Origin: Plectrocnemia conspersa
Lineage: Eukaryota > Arthropoda > Insecta > Trichoptera > Polycentropodidae
Length of the DNA stretch: 64,000 bases
Assembly (NCBI GenBank): GCA_009617715.1
Contig: VTFK01000409.1
Coordinates: forward strand, 1-64,000
Reading direction: 5' to 3'
Shown here: positions 1 through 11,710 of the stretch, in pieces
Layout: every line of letters begins with the position of its first letter
Numbering within the stretch: position 1 is the stretch's first letter
Position numbers and translations under genes: made by a program
The notes under the pieces: model-generated
Told to the model about the DNA's origin: nothing
The model's input: only the letters and a program-made list of their open reading frames with translations
Database searches by the model: none

Positions 1-2100
1 CTTATTGTTATCTTTGAATATTTATCATGAGTATAATTTTATGTATTAATTTTTTATACACAAGCGATAATACAACATCCATCTTCTAGTATGTTTGCTT
101 TCCTTTCCTTACGCCTAAAGGCATTTAATGCTACATAAAATAAATATTTCTTTTGCAAACACATAATATGGTATAGAAATACTTTACGTATATTGTATTA
201 TATTAATATATCAATTATTACAATGTAAAATTACAATACCTATGTTCTACATAAATGCCATGTTTATTTATTTATGGTAGCCAAAATTCGGTATAGCTTA
301 TTAAATATATATGTTTATTTATATCCGTTTTCAAAGGATTAACATAAATCAAAGCTTCTACACTACAGCGTCAAGGAAGTACTGTACTAAAATGACAATG
401 CTGATCAATAATTCAAAATTTGTCTTACGCAAACTTCGCCATGTTATGTTGTACAATATTTAAATAATCCAATACGATTTAACCCACATATATCATAATT
501 TATTGATATTGTCTATATAAATATTCAGAGTAGGCTTGCGAAAAGATTCACAAAATATAAATATGCAAAGCAAATGTATGTACTTTTTTTCGGGTAACAT
601 TTGCAAAGAAAATACTCGGAATTCGTTTATATGTTAATTTTTATTTCACTTTTAATACTCTGGACTGTTTGAGTTCAATGTTTTACTTTTGAGCTTTTGC
701 AATGTTTTTCTTTCGAACTCAGTAAATTGAAAACGTGATGCTGTGGTTGTGTATTTATTATTTATATAATAAGCATTTATTTAAAAAATATATTTTATGG
801 TGTTATGTCAAAAATAATAAATAGCTTTTAAACACTTCGGTTAAGTCCCATTAATTTAAAATAATAGGAAAAAAATTGAATTGTGAACATCAAAATTGAT
901 TCTATTCTTATAGCAGCCAATTCTATTGTATTAGTAATGAATAGGGTATCCTAATCAATGGTACTTAATCATTTTTAATAGGTTTTAAATGTAACTTTAT
1001 CCCTAGTATTGTATTTTGATAAAATATATTTTATATTTGAATTATAAGGTTTCACTTCAAATTGCCAATTAATAGGTAGTCATAAAGAAACCTCACCACT
1101 GCAATTGGAATTTTACTTCATTGATTTCCAAATTATATATTAATAAGTATTGTATTACCAAAAACCTATACATGCAAGGATAAACTTAGTACAAAGTATA
1201 CCCTCATAATTATTATATTTTAAGGCAATGTTTAATGCAATTATTTTTTTTTGTATCATTATTAAAATAAAAATACTTTTTAACAATAGGTTAAAAAATA
1301 AATGTTAACACAATGAATAGTGATAATACATTTTTTACAAAAAAAAACATTTTTATATAATTTTACATTTATATCAAGTTGTTCTTATTTTTGAGTCTAA
1401 AAATCAAATATGCTATTTAACATAATTTAAAAACACTCACTGAAAGCAAAGCTAAGATATTGTCATTTATGTTGGTTATATGAAAATGTTAAGCCCTTGC
1501 TGACCTACTTTTTCGGGAAAGGTTTATAAAGCGTTTCGAGTTGCCCGTGGACAATATGATTGACTTATAATTTAAATATAAAACATTATTACCCTTAGTT
1601 AAACATCGATGGAATTAAAAAAGTAAAATATAATAAATATTGGTAGCTGGTGTAAAAATATTGACAGTATACTTTAAATGTTTTATAAACATACATTAAG
1701 TGTGGTTTAAAATGAAAAAAAATAAAGTGTATATGTATTATTTTTATATACATACATATATTTTTTTGATATATTATTTTCGTTAAAATTGTCTATTGCT
1801 AACGGATTTTGTATCGTAAAGTGTGGTAGTGCACTTTAATATACAGCTGTATAAACTTAAACTGCATAATTTAAACGTACTATAAAATATATATAACTTA
1901 AAATAATGTCATGAAGGATCATTTATAGTGTCTGTAAAATAATATTTTATATTCTAACTTAATAATTACGTTTAAAAAAGCTATCGTCAAATAGGTATCG
2001 TGTTTGTTATATGTGTTTTGAGTAATTTTAAAAATAAACCTTAATCAGACATATTAGTAAAGCATACATGTGATTGCTTTTACTTTCTGGTCCTAAAAGT
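1..2100. other. AT-rich non-coding stretch
   Basis: No open frame of note and no recognisable repeat. The stretch is dominated by poly-A/T runs and TA-rich words. I see no gene here. Confidence 0.6.
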
Positions 2101-2230
2101 AAAATAATAAAAATCACTAATTCTGATCTCCACACATAGATCAGAAAACACCAGAGTTTATATGAGATTAGAATCTCAGTATTTCAACTATGAGTCATTA
2201 ATGTATATTATTGATCAATCGTGCTAGTTT
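2101..2230 (-). mobile_element. tRNA-derived SINE fragment (copy A of three)
   Basis: This segment aligns with two others in the window (11475-11710 and 51010-51215). The shared words are AATCACTAATTC(C/T)GAT, a (G)GTTTATATG(A/G)GATT core, and ATCGTGCT near the high-coordinate end. Read on the minus strand, the core gives GATTCTAATCTC, a degenerate RNA polymerase III B box (consensus GGTTCGANTCC). Its better-preserved counterpart in copy B is GATTCGAATCCC. The body is shorter than in the other two copies, because the conserved region with CACG and GTGAGATTA is missing on the low-coordinate side. The element is non-coding. The family call is inference from three-way similarity plus the B box. 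Confidence 0.5.
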
Positions 2231-4632
2231 AATTAGCTCTTGGCGACTCAAGGTGACAGCTTGGTTAGACCAAATCTGATTATTAAAACGGAAAAACTGT
2301 CTTCCTTCAGACCTTGACGTATGCTGATAACTTGTCTAGATGTCTAGTCCAATACTAGAGCGTATGTATAAATTACGCCTAAACCATTGAGTATTTCTAA
2401 GTCGAAAGTAATTAATTATGAGCAAAAAAATTGTGTTTTTCTACGGTGATATTCCAGCTTTCGGGTTCTAAAGCCGAAAAGGGTTGACTTTGCACCCAAA
2501 ATAGCTGCTGGAAAAGCATTTATTATGTACAAATTACTGTAGCCAAATAGTGTTCCCTAGACTAAGTGCTGTTGGAGAAACTGTGATTATCGTAGTGATG
2601 TCCGCAAAACGATTCGCTAATATCTCAGACAGCGCTCTCAGTTTGCCTCAGATGCTGTCTGCTGTTTGAGCTCATCTCTGATTATGAGTAATCGTCTTTC
2701 GATGTAACAAAGTGTAACATCTTTTATACTTATGATTTAAGACATCTCTGGCAAATAACAGACGGGGATGATAATGGGCCAATTGCATCTGTTAATTATT
2801 GAATCAAATAAATATGTTCATGCCTTTAAATAAAACTGTTGTGTGTTAATTTTACAGATAAAAATAAAAGTGAAAGATGATGACAACAGTTTTATGCAAT
2901 ATATATACGTTGTCAATAACACATCTTTTACGCACAAATGTGTAGATTTTCTAGTGCGAGCAAATAAATGGTCTCTAAAATCTCTAATTAATTGTAATAT
3001 TAGGTATTCTTTTATTGTTATTAGGCCTTTTGTTAAGACTATATTATTTTAAAGGGTCATTTAAATGACCTCAGAGTTAACAGTGCAGCTGGTTGGACCC
3101 CCCACACAAATTATAAATATATTAGCAAAAAAATAAAATAATAGCTATATTTAATTTATACAACAACGGAATTTTTGTTGAAGCTCTTTTGGGTGTACTA
3201 TGCTTAAGTATTTTCATAAAACATCTAAAAATGATGATATAGGTTTTACTATCTAATTTAAAAAATATAGTAATTGATATAAATATTCGTTTTAAAAGCG
3301 TTAATTTTTTTGCGTCATATCGCTATTAAGTTGTACTCAAAATTTCTCTCTATCGTCACGCTTAAGTACACATGAATATAAAAATGGGGTTTATTTATTT
3401 TTATGGGCAATTTGTCTTTTTCTCTTGTACAATTCAATAAAGTCAATTTATGATGATTATAACGCGATTGGTTGCCACAATATATTTATCTCCATATAAG
3501 CACATTTTTGTACCAGAATATAAAAGAATAACTCTTTTAACTCATAAACTATCTATATTTATTAATTAATATCTGATAAAATTCTTGAGTATCATGCGGT
3601 TTTCTAAAATACAATAATAAATATACCATTAATCTAATTTTCTTCTTTACATTTTTAGGTATTTTTTCATAAAAATAATTTATAGTTATATTAAACAATT
3701 AAAGGTTTAAACGTTTAAAAGTACAAAATATAATAAATATTTTATATCAAGTTTATGCTATAGATCTTCTGTGAATAATTGGCTATTTTTGTTTGTTATA
3801 ATTATTTTTATACCGATTTATGGCTTATTTAGTGTCGTTTTATATGATCTTGTGTAGATTTATGTACGCCTTAAACTATATTTTCATGTTTTATAATGAT
3901 GTTTTATTTCCATTTCAAAATAAAATTAATTATGAATCATCTTAATACAGTGTAAAATCTCGTTTTATCAATTTTTAGTTGAGAAAAATTAAAAATGTTG
4001 CTACAACTTATACACTGCTATATAGTTAAAGCAGAATATCGTACTACATTGTTCTTCAAAGAAAATATTTGTATTCAGAAATATTGAAATATTGATCCTA
4101 AATTGTATTGCCTGATTAAAGATTTAAATAGCATCAAGTAAAATATCTTGCGAATAGAATATTCTGAGTGCAAACGAAGTCTCAAATGTAATTTTGGATT
4201 TCATATTAAGTTTATGAGTGGATGGTTTGAAATATTTTATCTCACAAACCAAAAACAAGCTTGTCAAAACAAATTTGTTTTATAAATTAGTTTCTTTCTA
4301 ATTTTGCAATGAAATCTTACCCAAATAATATTTGTAATATTTTTGGTCATCAGTTAAAATATTTCAGTTTACTATATTTTTTTTTAATACAATATTTACA
4401 ATCATTATAGAAAATAAAAAATATATAAAAAAAGTTCTTCTAATTATAATATTATTTATCATTAATATAATTACTTTTTATATTATATTTATAGAAAACC
4501 TTATAATGGATACAATAAATATAAACTATGTTTGCATTATAACTATCTTTAATTGATATAAATATTAATTTTAATAATATTGTTAGCAGAAATTCTATAT
4601 TTATTTCTCATTTCTAAAAGTTTTGATACAAT
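2231..4632. other. Non-coding; mixed-composition block then AT-rich
   Basis: About 2240-2790 is less AT-rich and carries short inverted repeats (see 2624-2670). Six-frame reading of that block gave only frames of random quality. The rest is AT-rich background. A 69-codon open frame at 2843-3052 has low-complexity composition and matches no family I know, so I do not call it a gene. Confidence 0.5.
2624..2670. repeat. Pair of competing short inverted repeats
   Basis: CAGACAGC at 2626-2633 pairs perfectly with GCTGTCTG at 2654-2661. The overlapping CTCAGACAGC (2624-2633) also pairs 9 of 10 with GCTGTTTGAG at 2661-2670. The two stems are mutually exclusive. No function is evident. Confidence 0.45.
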
Positions 4633-4634
4633 TA

Positions 4635-5378
4635 CAGGCGGCCCTCGACTTTCACACATAATTGGTTTCTGAAAATGTGTGCGAATGTTGGATGTTTGAA
4701 AGAAGAGCGAAGTAAAAAAATTTTGAAATTTTAGTGTATTTAAAATATTTATTTATCAAGTAAATATAAAATGTTTAAGAGATATGTTTAAGTGGGATTT
4801 GCGGGTGTTTCCTTTGAAAAGTTATCAAGAGGTAACTATTTTCCACTATTCTTTTTCTTTTCTTCATTTAGTATTTTATAACATGCTATATTTTTATTGA
4901 ATCTTTCCAATCTTTGTGCAAACTAAGAGTTTTGCTTGAATAATTGAAGTACTCAGAGGGACATCTTTTTGATGTTGGTCATCGATCCATGATGACAGAG
5001 ATTTTTCCATTTCATCCATGTTTTTTTTAACGTGTTTTTTTTTAAACATATCTTTAACGATTGTGAAAATATATCTTTAATTTTCACAATTTTGAACGTA
5101 TTCCGTTATTAAATTTTTATTTTGCAAAATTGAACATATCGTAGACCTGTTTGTATCACACAAATGTCTTTTGCTTCAAAAGATTCACCGCTATCAGAAC
5201 GTCTAATAATTTTCATCTTTATCTCGAATCCTGTGAAGTTTATTAGTCTTTGGTTTCGTTTTGTACGTATCAACACTGAATTTTTTTCGTTTCTCACTCA
5301 TGTTTATAATTTTTTTTTAAAAAAATTTTTTTTTTTAAATGTGCGAAAGTCGAACGTTCGAAAGTCGAGGGCCGCCTT
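4635..5378 (-). mobile_element. Internally deleted pogo/Tigger-like DNA transposon
   Basis: The ends form terminal inverted repeats: AGGCGGCCCTCGACTTTC at 4636-4653 is matched exactly in reverse complement at the other end (about 5360-5377). TA dinucleotides flank both ends (4633-4634 and 5379-5380), the duplication typical of the Tc1/mariner superfamily. The outermost base differs between the ends (C against A in the same orientation). The high-coordinate end carries a second, subterminal copy of the CGACTTTCG word. The interior encodes, on the minus strand, pieces of the two helix-turn-helix domains of a CENP-B/Tigger-type transposase but no DDE catalytic domain. At about 744 bp it is far shorter than an autonomous element of around 2.5 kb. 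It is therefore a deletion derivative that could move only with transposase supplied in trans. Confidence 0.85.
4894..5297 (-). pseudogene. Tigger/CENP-B-type transposase N-terminus, broken
   Basis: The first frame (5297-5109, 62 codons) contains FEIKMKIIRRSDSGES followed by DIC and GL. This matches the first helix-turn-helix of pogo/Tigger transposases and CENP-B, where the family pattern is LE.KL.VI.R...GE followed by .IA..LGL. A second frame (5019-4894), shifted relative to the first, contains EMEKSLSSWIDDQ and VPLSTSIIQAK. This matches the second DNA-binding helix region, whose family pattern is ME..L..WI.DQ.....PLS...I..KA. Further along the minus strand, near 4820-4780, FQRKHP in yet another frame looks like the end of that domain. 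The order is correct, the frames are broken, and the catalytic domain is absent. I infer a dead transposase remnant inside the TIR element. Confidence 0.75.
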
Positions 5379-5380
5379 TA

Positions 5381-5995
5381 CAAATTTACAAAAACATAAG
5401 ATTTTAAACTTTTTAAAGAAGTACAATGTTTTAAATTAAAAAAATAAGATATCGAGTTTGTTAATTTTAATAAAAATAACGGAGGATGAAATAATAAATA
5501 TAATATATTATAGTTTTTTAGTTTACTTTTACTTTGCTACTGTTAAAATATTTTTCATAAACTAGTTATCGTGTTTTGTATGCTGTTAATAAAAATATTT
5601 TAATGTTTAAATTAAAGAAATATAAAGAAAAAATAAATGAGTGCAATAATACGCAAAAATATTACAAATTGCTTAAATAAAAAATTCAATTTGCTTCTTG
5701 GCACACAACCATTAATTTAAAATTCACTATATTCAAGGAAAACTCAATATTGTGTTTATACTCGCTTCTTGTATATTATTTCATCTATACTTAATAAAAC
5801 TCAAACGTTGTTTATTCTTCATTCTATTTATAAAATTTGCATATTTTAACTATTCATTAAAATCGTACAAGCTTTAAAACAAACTTATATTGAATTTATA
5901 CTAAAACTTTATTCATTAAACCATGGGTTTTAACCTTAGTAGGCGTAAAGAGTTCAATAACGAATGGCACTTAACATTTAAACAAACAACATAGG
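5381..5995. other. AT-rich non-coding stretch
   Basis: Simple AT-rich sequence with no coding signal seen. Confidence 0.6.
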
Positions 5996-5999
5996 TACC

Positions 6000-6370
6000 T
6001 CGTATACAAACAAGATTTATTATCAAACGAGAAAAAACGGTTACCTAATGCCCGCGATAATTTGCACAAATTTCCCTAATATGTTTGTTTGCGAATTAAA
6101 TCCATAGATATAAATATTTTACGACCCGCGAGACATTACGGTAATGCGTAATAAAAAAAGATTTAACCTCTGGCCCTTCCGTTAAAAATCTAATGGTTTG
6201 CCATTAATCCAAACACTTAACTATCGCTAATGAGAATCGTTTTAATTTAATATTTAGCAATAAGCAAATATAATTTTCAATAATCAATTAAGCTTATAAA
6301 TTTTACGAGCAATTTCAAAGCCGAACTTTTGAAAAGTCTGTTAGGTAGAAAGGATCGTGTGTTGAAATTT
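6000..6370. promoter_or_regulatory. Candidate conserved non-coding block
   Basis: The composition is less AT-rich and less repetitive than its surroundings. CCCGCG-type and ACGACCCGCG words are present, with several homeodomain-like cores (CCATTAATCC, CTAATGAG). No open frame spans it. The call of a regulatory element is inference from texture alone. Confidence 0.25.
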
Positions 6371-7840
6371 GTTTGAGTTCAATTAAAAAGAGATACTTGA
6401 AACGAGACTTTGTTACGGTAAGTGCTTTTAATTATAAAGCACAATAATGATGGTTAAAGTTAAATAAGAAAATAAATCAACAAAATTAATAACCTCTGAA
6501 ACTGATTACAGACAAATAATCAACATAATTTTATGTTTAAATTTTAAACATTATCGTACAAATATATAATGAACATTTTCAATGAGTGCACATTGGGTAA
6601 ATTATTAATATAAAAAAAACGCCTTCTTAAGAGTTTTATTTCAGTAAAGTCTCTTTCAGTGGGGTTAAACTGGCAAATTCGCTGGATTAAGTCGTAAAAA
6701 AGTTATTATATATATAACAGGCATAAATTCGAAGCGGTGATTAATTTTATCTACTTTATATTTTATGACCATAAAATCAAATGCTGTCCCAATTAAGTCA
6801 TATTTTTTTAATAAATAATTAGTTGAATCATAAAAATAATTGTACACTATAAAAAGCATAGGTGCTAAGAAAAATAATTAGAACCGAATGTCTATATATT
6901 TAATATCTGTATACGTACTACACACCTACTATATATTTATTGCACTGTCAACTTTTTGATATGTAGCTTTGAAAGTTTCACAGTGAATCATGTAAGTTAA
7001 GAATTGATGCTTGGCGTAAAACTGAACATTCTAAAAATATACTACACCTGATATTTATTATAACTAAAGATTAAAAACATAATTACTTATTCAGCTACCT
7101 CAAAATTAATTACAGATTTAGAAAAATTTAATACTCCCATTTTCTTAGGATAAAAAAATATTGAATTTGCATACATATGTTTGTATGTAAAAAATGTGTT
7201 CAATAATATTTCAAGGTAAATAGTATTCTTGCTTGCTAAAAGTAAACGTTTATTATACATTGTTTTTGCAGAAGATTTTGAAAGAGAAAAAACTAATTAA
7301 GTTTTTACACAATGTCTATAATAGAAACATTGAAAAAAAAAACAATATTTTTAAACGCAAATTTAAATTTGAACAAATTTTTTTTAATGTTAATAATATG
7401 GAAAGTAGATTAATATATATTATATTGTAAAAAGAGTTGTTTTTTATTTCATATACTTTCTATTTTTACAAAAAATAATAATATATTTCTTAACCTTTGA
7501 AAAAATAAAATATGACTTAAAAGGATTATATTAATTACATGAAATTAAATTTAAATTAAATATTGAAAATTATAAATAGTTTTTGCTTTATTTTTTTTAT
7601 ATGGTAGTCTATTTATTTATTTATTTTAAATTTGTGTTTTTATGTCTAAATTGTCAATTGTAGAATAATTAATATTATTTATAAAAAAAAAACACTAAAT
7701 TCAATACTGAGTGATAGTGGTTCATCAATATTATCCAAAAAAAAAATACTAAATTATCTAATTGCATAGTAAAATCATAATTTTGTTTGCTTAACTTAAA
7801 AAATGATTAAAAAAAATATTTATTAGAAGTATATCCACAT
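6371..7840. other. AT-rich non-coding stretch
   Basis: Short open frames (for example 6665-6859 minus and 7233-7430 plus) are low-complexity Lys/Asn/Ile/Phe strings produced by A+T bias. I see no gene. Confidence 0.6.
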
Positions 7841-7849
7841 GTTTAATAA

Positions 7850-8050
7850 TTTCCTGTCATTGAATTTTTTTAAAAGTTACCCAAATAAAATTAATAATGA
7901 TCTCAAAGTTTTTCTATAAATTCATTACACGTGCTTCTCAGTCAACGCTGAAAATAATGTACATTGATGGAAAAACTTTGGACGGTTCACAAAATATTGC
8001 TGACAGTTTAGCACAATATTTCCATTCTGATTTTGAGGAATCTTTTTTTG
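7850..8050 (+). pseudogene. LINE ORF2 fragment (linker between endonuclease and RT)
   Basis: Residues near the start of the 7897-8121 frame read FFYKFITRASQS, then MYIDGKTLDGSQNIAD, then LAQYFHSDF. This is the recognisable inter-domain segment of Jockey/CR1-type non-LTR retrotransposon ORF2 proteins, whose family pattern is FW.F..S.R.....P..M...G....... I.. .FA..F.S.Y. Upstream, another frame gives INNDLKVF, the usual lead-in, so there is a frameshift near 7900. After about 8050 the similarity is lost. No reverse transcriptase motif follows. It is a decayed fragment in plus orientation. Confidence 0.55.
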
Positions 8051-8099
8051 CCTTCTTCTTTGGTACTAACCATCAAAGAAAATTGAGCGCCTACATCTT

Positions 8100-8335
8100 A
8101 AATATTTCTTTGAGAAATTGAAGACGGGGGCGTTCTTCACTTTGACGATCCGTTAGTTTTTTAGTATTCTCAATTGGTAATCTATAATTTAAAATCTCTA
8201 AATAACCAATTCTCTTAATCCAAAAATTTAGGAAAAGGTTGTGGAGATACCTTTATAGGAGGATATTTGAGTATTTTACGTTCTTGTATCCCAGCCCATT
8301 TCTTTTAGGAACGTTTTAATATTTACAAAATTAAA
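8100..8335 (-). pseudogene. LINE endonuclease-domain relic, opposite strand
   Basis: The segment is similar to 24535-24770 over about 200 bp. Shared landmarks are CACTTTGAC, TATAATTTAAAATCTC, AAATAACCAA, GAGATAC, and CCCAG followed by CCATTT and TAGGA(A/G)CG. On the minus strand, near 8205-8185, it translates as LFRDFKL; the counterpart at 24.6 kb reads LFGDFKL. Both resemble the GDFNLP signature of the apurinic-like endonuclease domain of Jockey/CR1-type LINEs. Stops interrupt both copies. It lies head-on to the plus-strand LINE linker fragment immediately before it, so the locus has been rearranged or hit by two insertions. Confidence 0.5.
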
Positions 8336-9355
8336 TTATTTAATTGTCAAATTCATGCATCCATTGATCTAATTTAAACAATGTTACACACTTGATAGAT
8401 TACGATATGATAATCAATTTTATAAAACTCATTCTAAAAATGCTTAAAAATGCATAAAAAATCTTCAGTTCTAAGACACCGAAAATTAACACATTTAATA
8501 TCAGGTTAGGTGAAATTTGTATAGATTCGGTATTGGGTAAAGTTATGATGTTATGATTTTCAGTGAAGTTCAAAATTTCAGTCATAATCAATACGTTAAT
8601 TAAAATGTATGTACACATGTACTACATATGTATGTAAATATGTGCTATATATAAAACCAAAAAGGAGACAAAAATGTATGAAACCAACCTATTAATATTG
8701 GAAAAGTTCTAAAAATAGATATGTAGGTTTCATATACGAGTTTGTCACAAGATCAAAAACCAATCTTGTATAACGCATGAATAAACTCGATTATAATTCG
8801 ATCACCAAATGAAATAATAGGTAGAATATACTGAAAATAAAATATGTATATTGCACGTTTATTGTCAATGAAAATTGTTTTATACAATACTTTTTTAGTT
8901 TTTAAATTATAATTAACAATATCTATATTTTTGTCAAATTTCATATACATAATATTTGTAATTAGGTAGTATTTTTTACATTAGATTGTTTAATTAAAAA
9001 TTTAATATTTAAATATTAAATTAAATGTCTTGTTTTTCTCGCTCACTAAACGTTACAGATTTAATTGATAAATACTGTTTAAAAAATTCCAGTTAATTGA
9101 TTATATAATTGGTAAATAAAAAAATAAATCCACAAATATAGAGCTTAAACTTGCTTTTAAAAATATATAAAAAAAAAAAAAAAATAAGAACAAAAGTATT
9201 TTATAAATTGTTATAACCAAAAGGTAAAATCACTTCTTATTTCATTCACGCCTTTTACACATAATCATAAACTCTTTGCTAGGTCTTATTTTTTTATATT
9301 ATATTTATTACACTACTCAAAAACAAAGAAACCTTGACGATTCTAGATTAAAATT
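8336..9355. other. AT-rich non-coding stretch
   Basis: Poly-A and TA-rich background. The minus-strand frames at 8400-8618 and 8753-8950 are low-complexity and not convincing. Confidence 0.6.
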
Positions 9356-9359
9356 CACT

Positions 9360-9565
9360 GCTCACAAATATAATACATATAACAAACAGTTTTCTCCGGC
9401 AATTTCGCAGTGTGACAAAGTAACGTTAAAATCCCCCGGATTATCGCTGGGTTTTATTCATTAAGCCGGTGGCGAAATATTAAAAAGTCGAATGGTTAAT
9501 GTCGTTTGGACGTTTAATTAATTTTGCCGCTAGCAATAATTTCGTATCCGATTCAATGTGGTAAA
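9360..9565. promoter_or_regulatory. Candidate conserved non-coding block
   Basis: Unique sequence with CpG content well above its flanks (CTCCGGCAATTTCGCAG, CCCCCGGATTATCGC, GCCGGTGGCG) and a homeodomain-type GTTTAATTAATT core. The plus frame at 9276-9464 overlaps only part of it and is not protein-like. Regulatory function is inferred from texture only. Confidence 0.25.
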
Positions 9566-10265
9566 CAATTAGAATGTAGGCTGCTATTGCTATTTATATC
9601 GCATTGCATCTGTTTGCTATCTATTTATAAGTTACCCTGAGATTAGGAAAGCTCGTCTATAAATACTAATTCTGTGTTATATTAAATGTGTGTTCTATTC
9701 TAAGCAGGAATATTTAAAATCTGTAGTCTTATTAATAAATAAATTTAAAATAAAATTATTGATTGGCCGAACATTTTGATTTATAAATAAAAGTTTATGA
9801 ATTATTCAGTTTGTTCCCAGCATTGTCACAAAAATTTCCTACTAAGGGATGTATCCATTTAGATATATGTGAGTTTTAAGACATTTGTCATAAGGGCGAA
9901 AATTTGCGCTACAATGATTTGTTGATTTCACTGCTATGTGGTATGTGGCCTGTGGTAGCTAAAAATTCGTACTGAGTAAAATAAAATAAAGTATATATAA
10001 ATACAATATCGCTTATAGTATCACAAACCAATTTTTGAGCAATTCGTATTACTTTAAAATAGCTAAAAACGAAATATGCAATTTTATACAAAAATGATCT
10101 GAACTCATATTATGCGTCAACATTTACTATTGATCTTTCAGGCATTTAAAAACCCTATTTAAATATTATAGGCATATATATTGTAGAAACTATCATTGCT
10201 TTTTTTTTGTGGGACAAATCTATAAAAGCAGGCGTTCATATTTCCTCGGAAAAAATTAATATAAT
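9566..10265. other. AT-rich non-coding stretch
   Basis: No coding or repeat signal recognised. Confidence 0.55.
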
Positions 10266-10405
10266 ACTAGTATCTCTGTTCCTATGTTCATATATTATAT
10301 AATATATACATCGTATATTATAGATACTATATCAGAGATACTAATAACATATATTATATAAAATTAGTATCTCTGTTTCTATGTTAATATATTATATAAT
10401 ATATT
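10266..10405. repeat. Compound direct and inverted repeat
   Basis: Two 43-bp direct repeats (10266-10308 and 10363-10405, offset 97 bp) differ at four positions. Between them the same core appears inverted: CAGAGATACTAAT at 10333-10345 pairs perfectly with ATTAGTATCTCTG at 10363-10375 across a 17-nt loop. The arms run into TATATTATATAA tracts. It may be a small foldback element or a local inverted duplication. Confidence 0.8.
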
Positions 10406-11470
10406 AACATTATTTATATTATTTATTATCAGTTTCGGTTTTAGTCAAGAAAAAAACAAAATATTCGATTAGGTTTCAGTAAATCATTAGTTTCATATGC
10501 CTTTAAAATATATTGGTTATTTTGTTACAGTATTATAAAACGTTTAATTAAAAATTTATTTTAACTTTAAAATAATAATTCGTATATTTAATGCGCACTA
10601 TATTAAATCTGTATTAATTATTGAAATTAAAGGTATTTATAGTAAAGGTATGTGAAATTATACGGTATGTAAATGAGTCACTAATACAAGTTTCAAGTAA
10701 TTTAATCATTAGATGAAATCTCACGTTTGAAACTAAACTTCAAGTCACGTTCGAATCTACAATGTTCTAGAGTGCATAGCATCGAATAACAAGTGTGATC
10801 ATAGAGATCTAATTTTTTATTTAATTATAGGAAGGATTGGCTTATGTATTAATTTACTTGATCCTAGTTTAGTCAATTATTGCATACTTTTTTAGTAGCA
10901 AAATTTATTTATTTTTTAATGAAAATTAATTGATATTTTTTAATAAAAATATTATACATGTATATGTTGTACGTGGCAAATTAAAAAAAATAGAATAGTT
11001 TAATCCAAAATAAAGCTTTCTATTTTAAATTAAATATTTAATCCTCTTTTGCGAATAGTATCTATAGATGCCAGCAAAATAATCTCCATGAACATATGAG
11101 CCTTGTAATATGGTTATTTTATATAATTTAAGGCTAAATATCAATTAAATTTATTGAACTAGAATAATTAAAGAATTTATAGCATGAATATGTGCCTACC
11201 ATTTATGTGTACGTAATATATAAATTACAAAATGGTAATTAAAAGGGTTAAATTAAGTTTAAAAATTAAAAATGAACTTTTTTGCCTTATTTTTTTTGAT
11301 TTTTTTTGTTTATTGTGGATGTATAATAAAATTTACAATACTATAAGATTATAGCTTAAAAGCTTTCATAATTTTTTTTTCTTTCAAAAATAAATTTTAA
11401 AAAATAATGGTAAATTTGCTGTATTTTAATATGTATAAAATATCTAAATGTGTAATACATGTGAGCTTCC
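10406..11470. other. AT-rich non-coding stretch
   Basis: No coding or repeat signal recognised. Confidence 0.55.
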
Positions 11471-11474
11471 TTGA

Positions 11475-11710
11475 TTTTAATTAATCATCACGCTATTTAT
11501 TCGTGAGATTAGTAAAATCTGCGAAAACTATACCTGTAATGATCGATCGGAATTATACTTATATAATAATCACTAATTCCGATCTTACAGACACAAGTGC
11601 AATTGAAAAACACTAGGGTTTATATGGGATTCGAATCAAGGTCTTTCGAGTATTAGTTTCCGACTTTATCTTGCTTTATCTTTCAACCACTTTATCTATC
11701 CGATTAAAAT
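11475..11710 (-). mobile_element. tRNA-derived SINE (copy B, best preserved)
   Basis: This is the fullest of three related copies. On the minus strand the head is at the high-coordinate side and contains CTTGATTCGAATCCCATAT (around 11637-11619). That is a close match to the RNA polymerase III internal B box. The A-box region (near AAAGTGGTTGAAAGATAAAG) is degenerate. The body contains an 11-bp inverted repeat, GATCGGAATTA (11545-11555) with TAATTCCGATC (11574-11584). It continues to a region with TCTCACGAATAAATAGCGTG in minus-strand orientation, shared with copy C. Exact ends and target-site duplication could not be fixed by eye. Confidence 0.6.

Noticed and set aside
5164..5439. 91-codon plus-strand frame
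   Set aside because: It is antisense to the Tigger transposase fragment and runs through the TIR and poly-T; it is a shadow frame.
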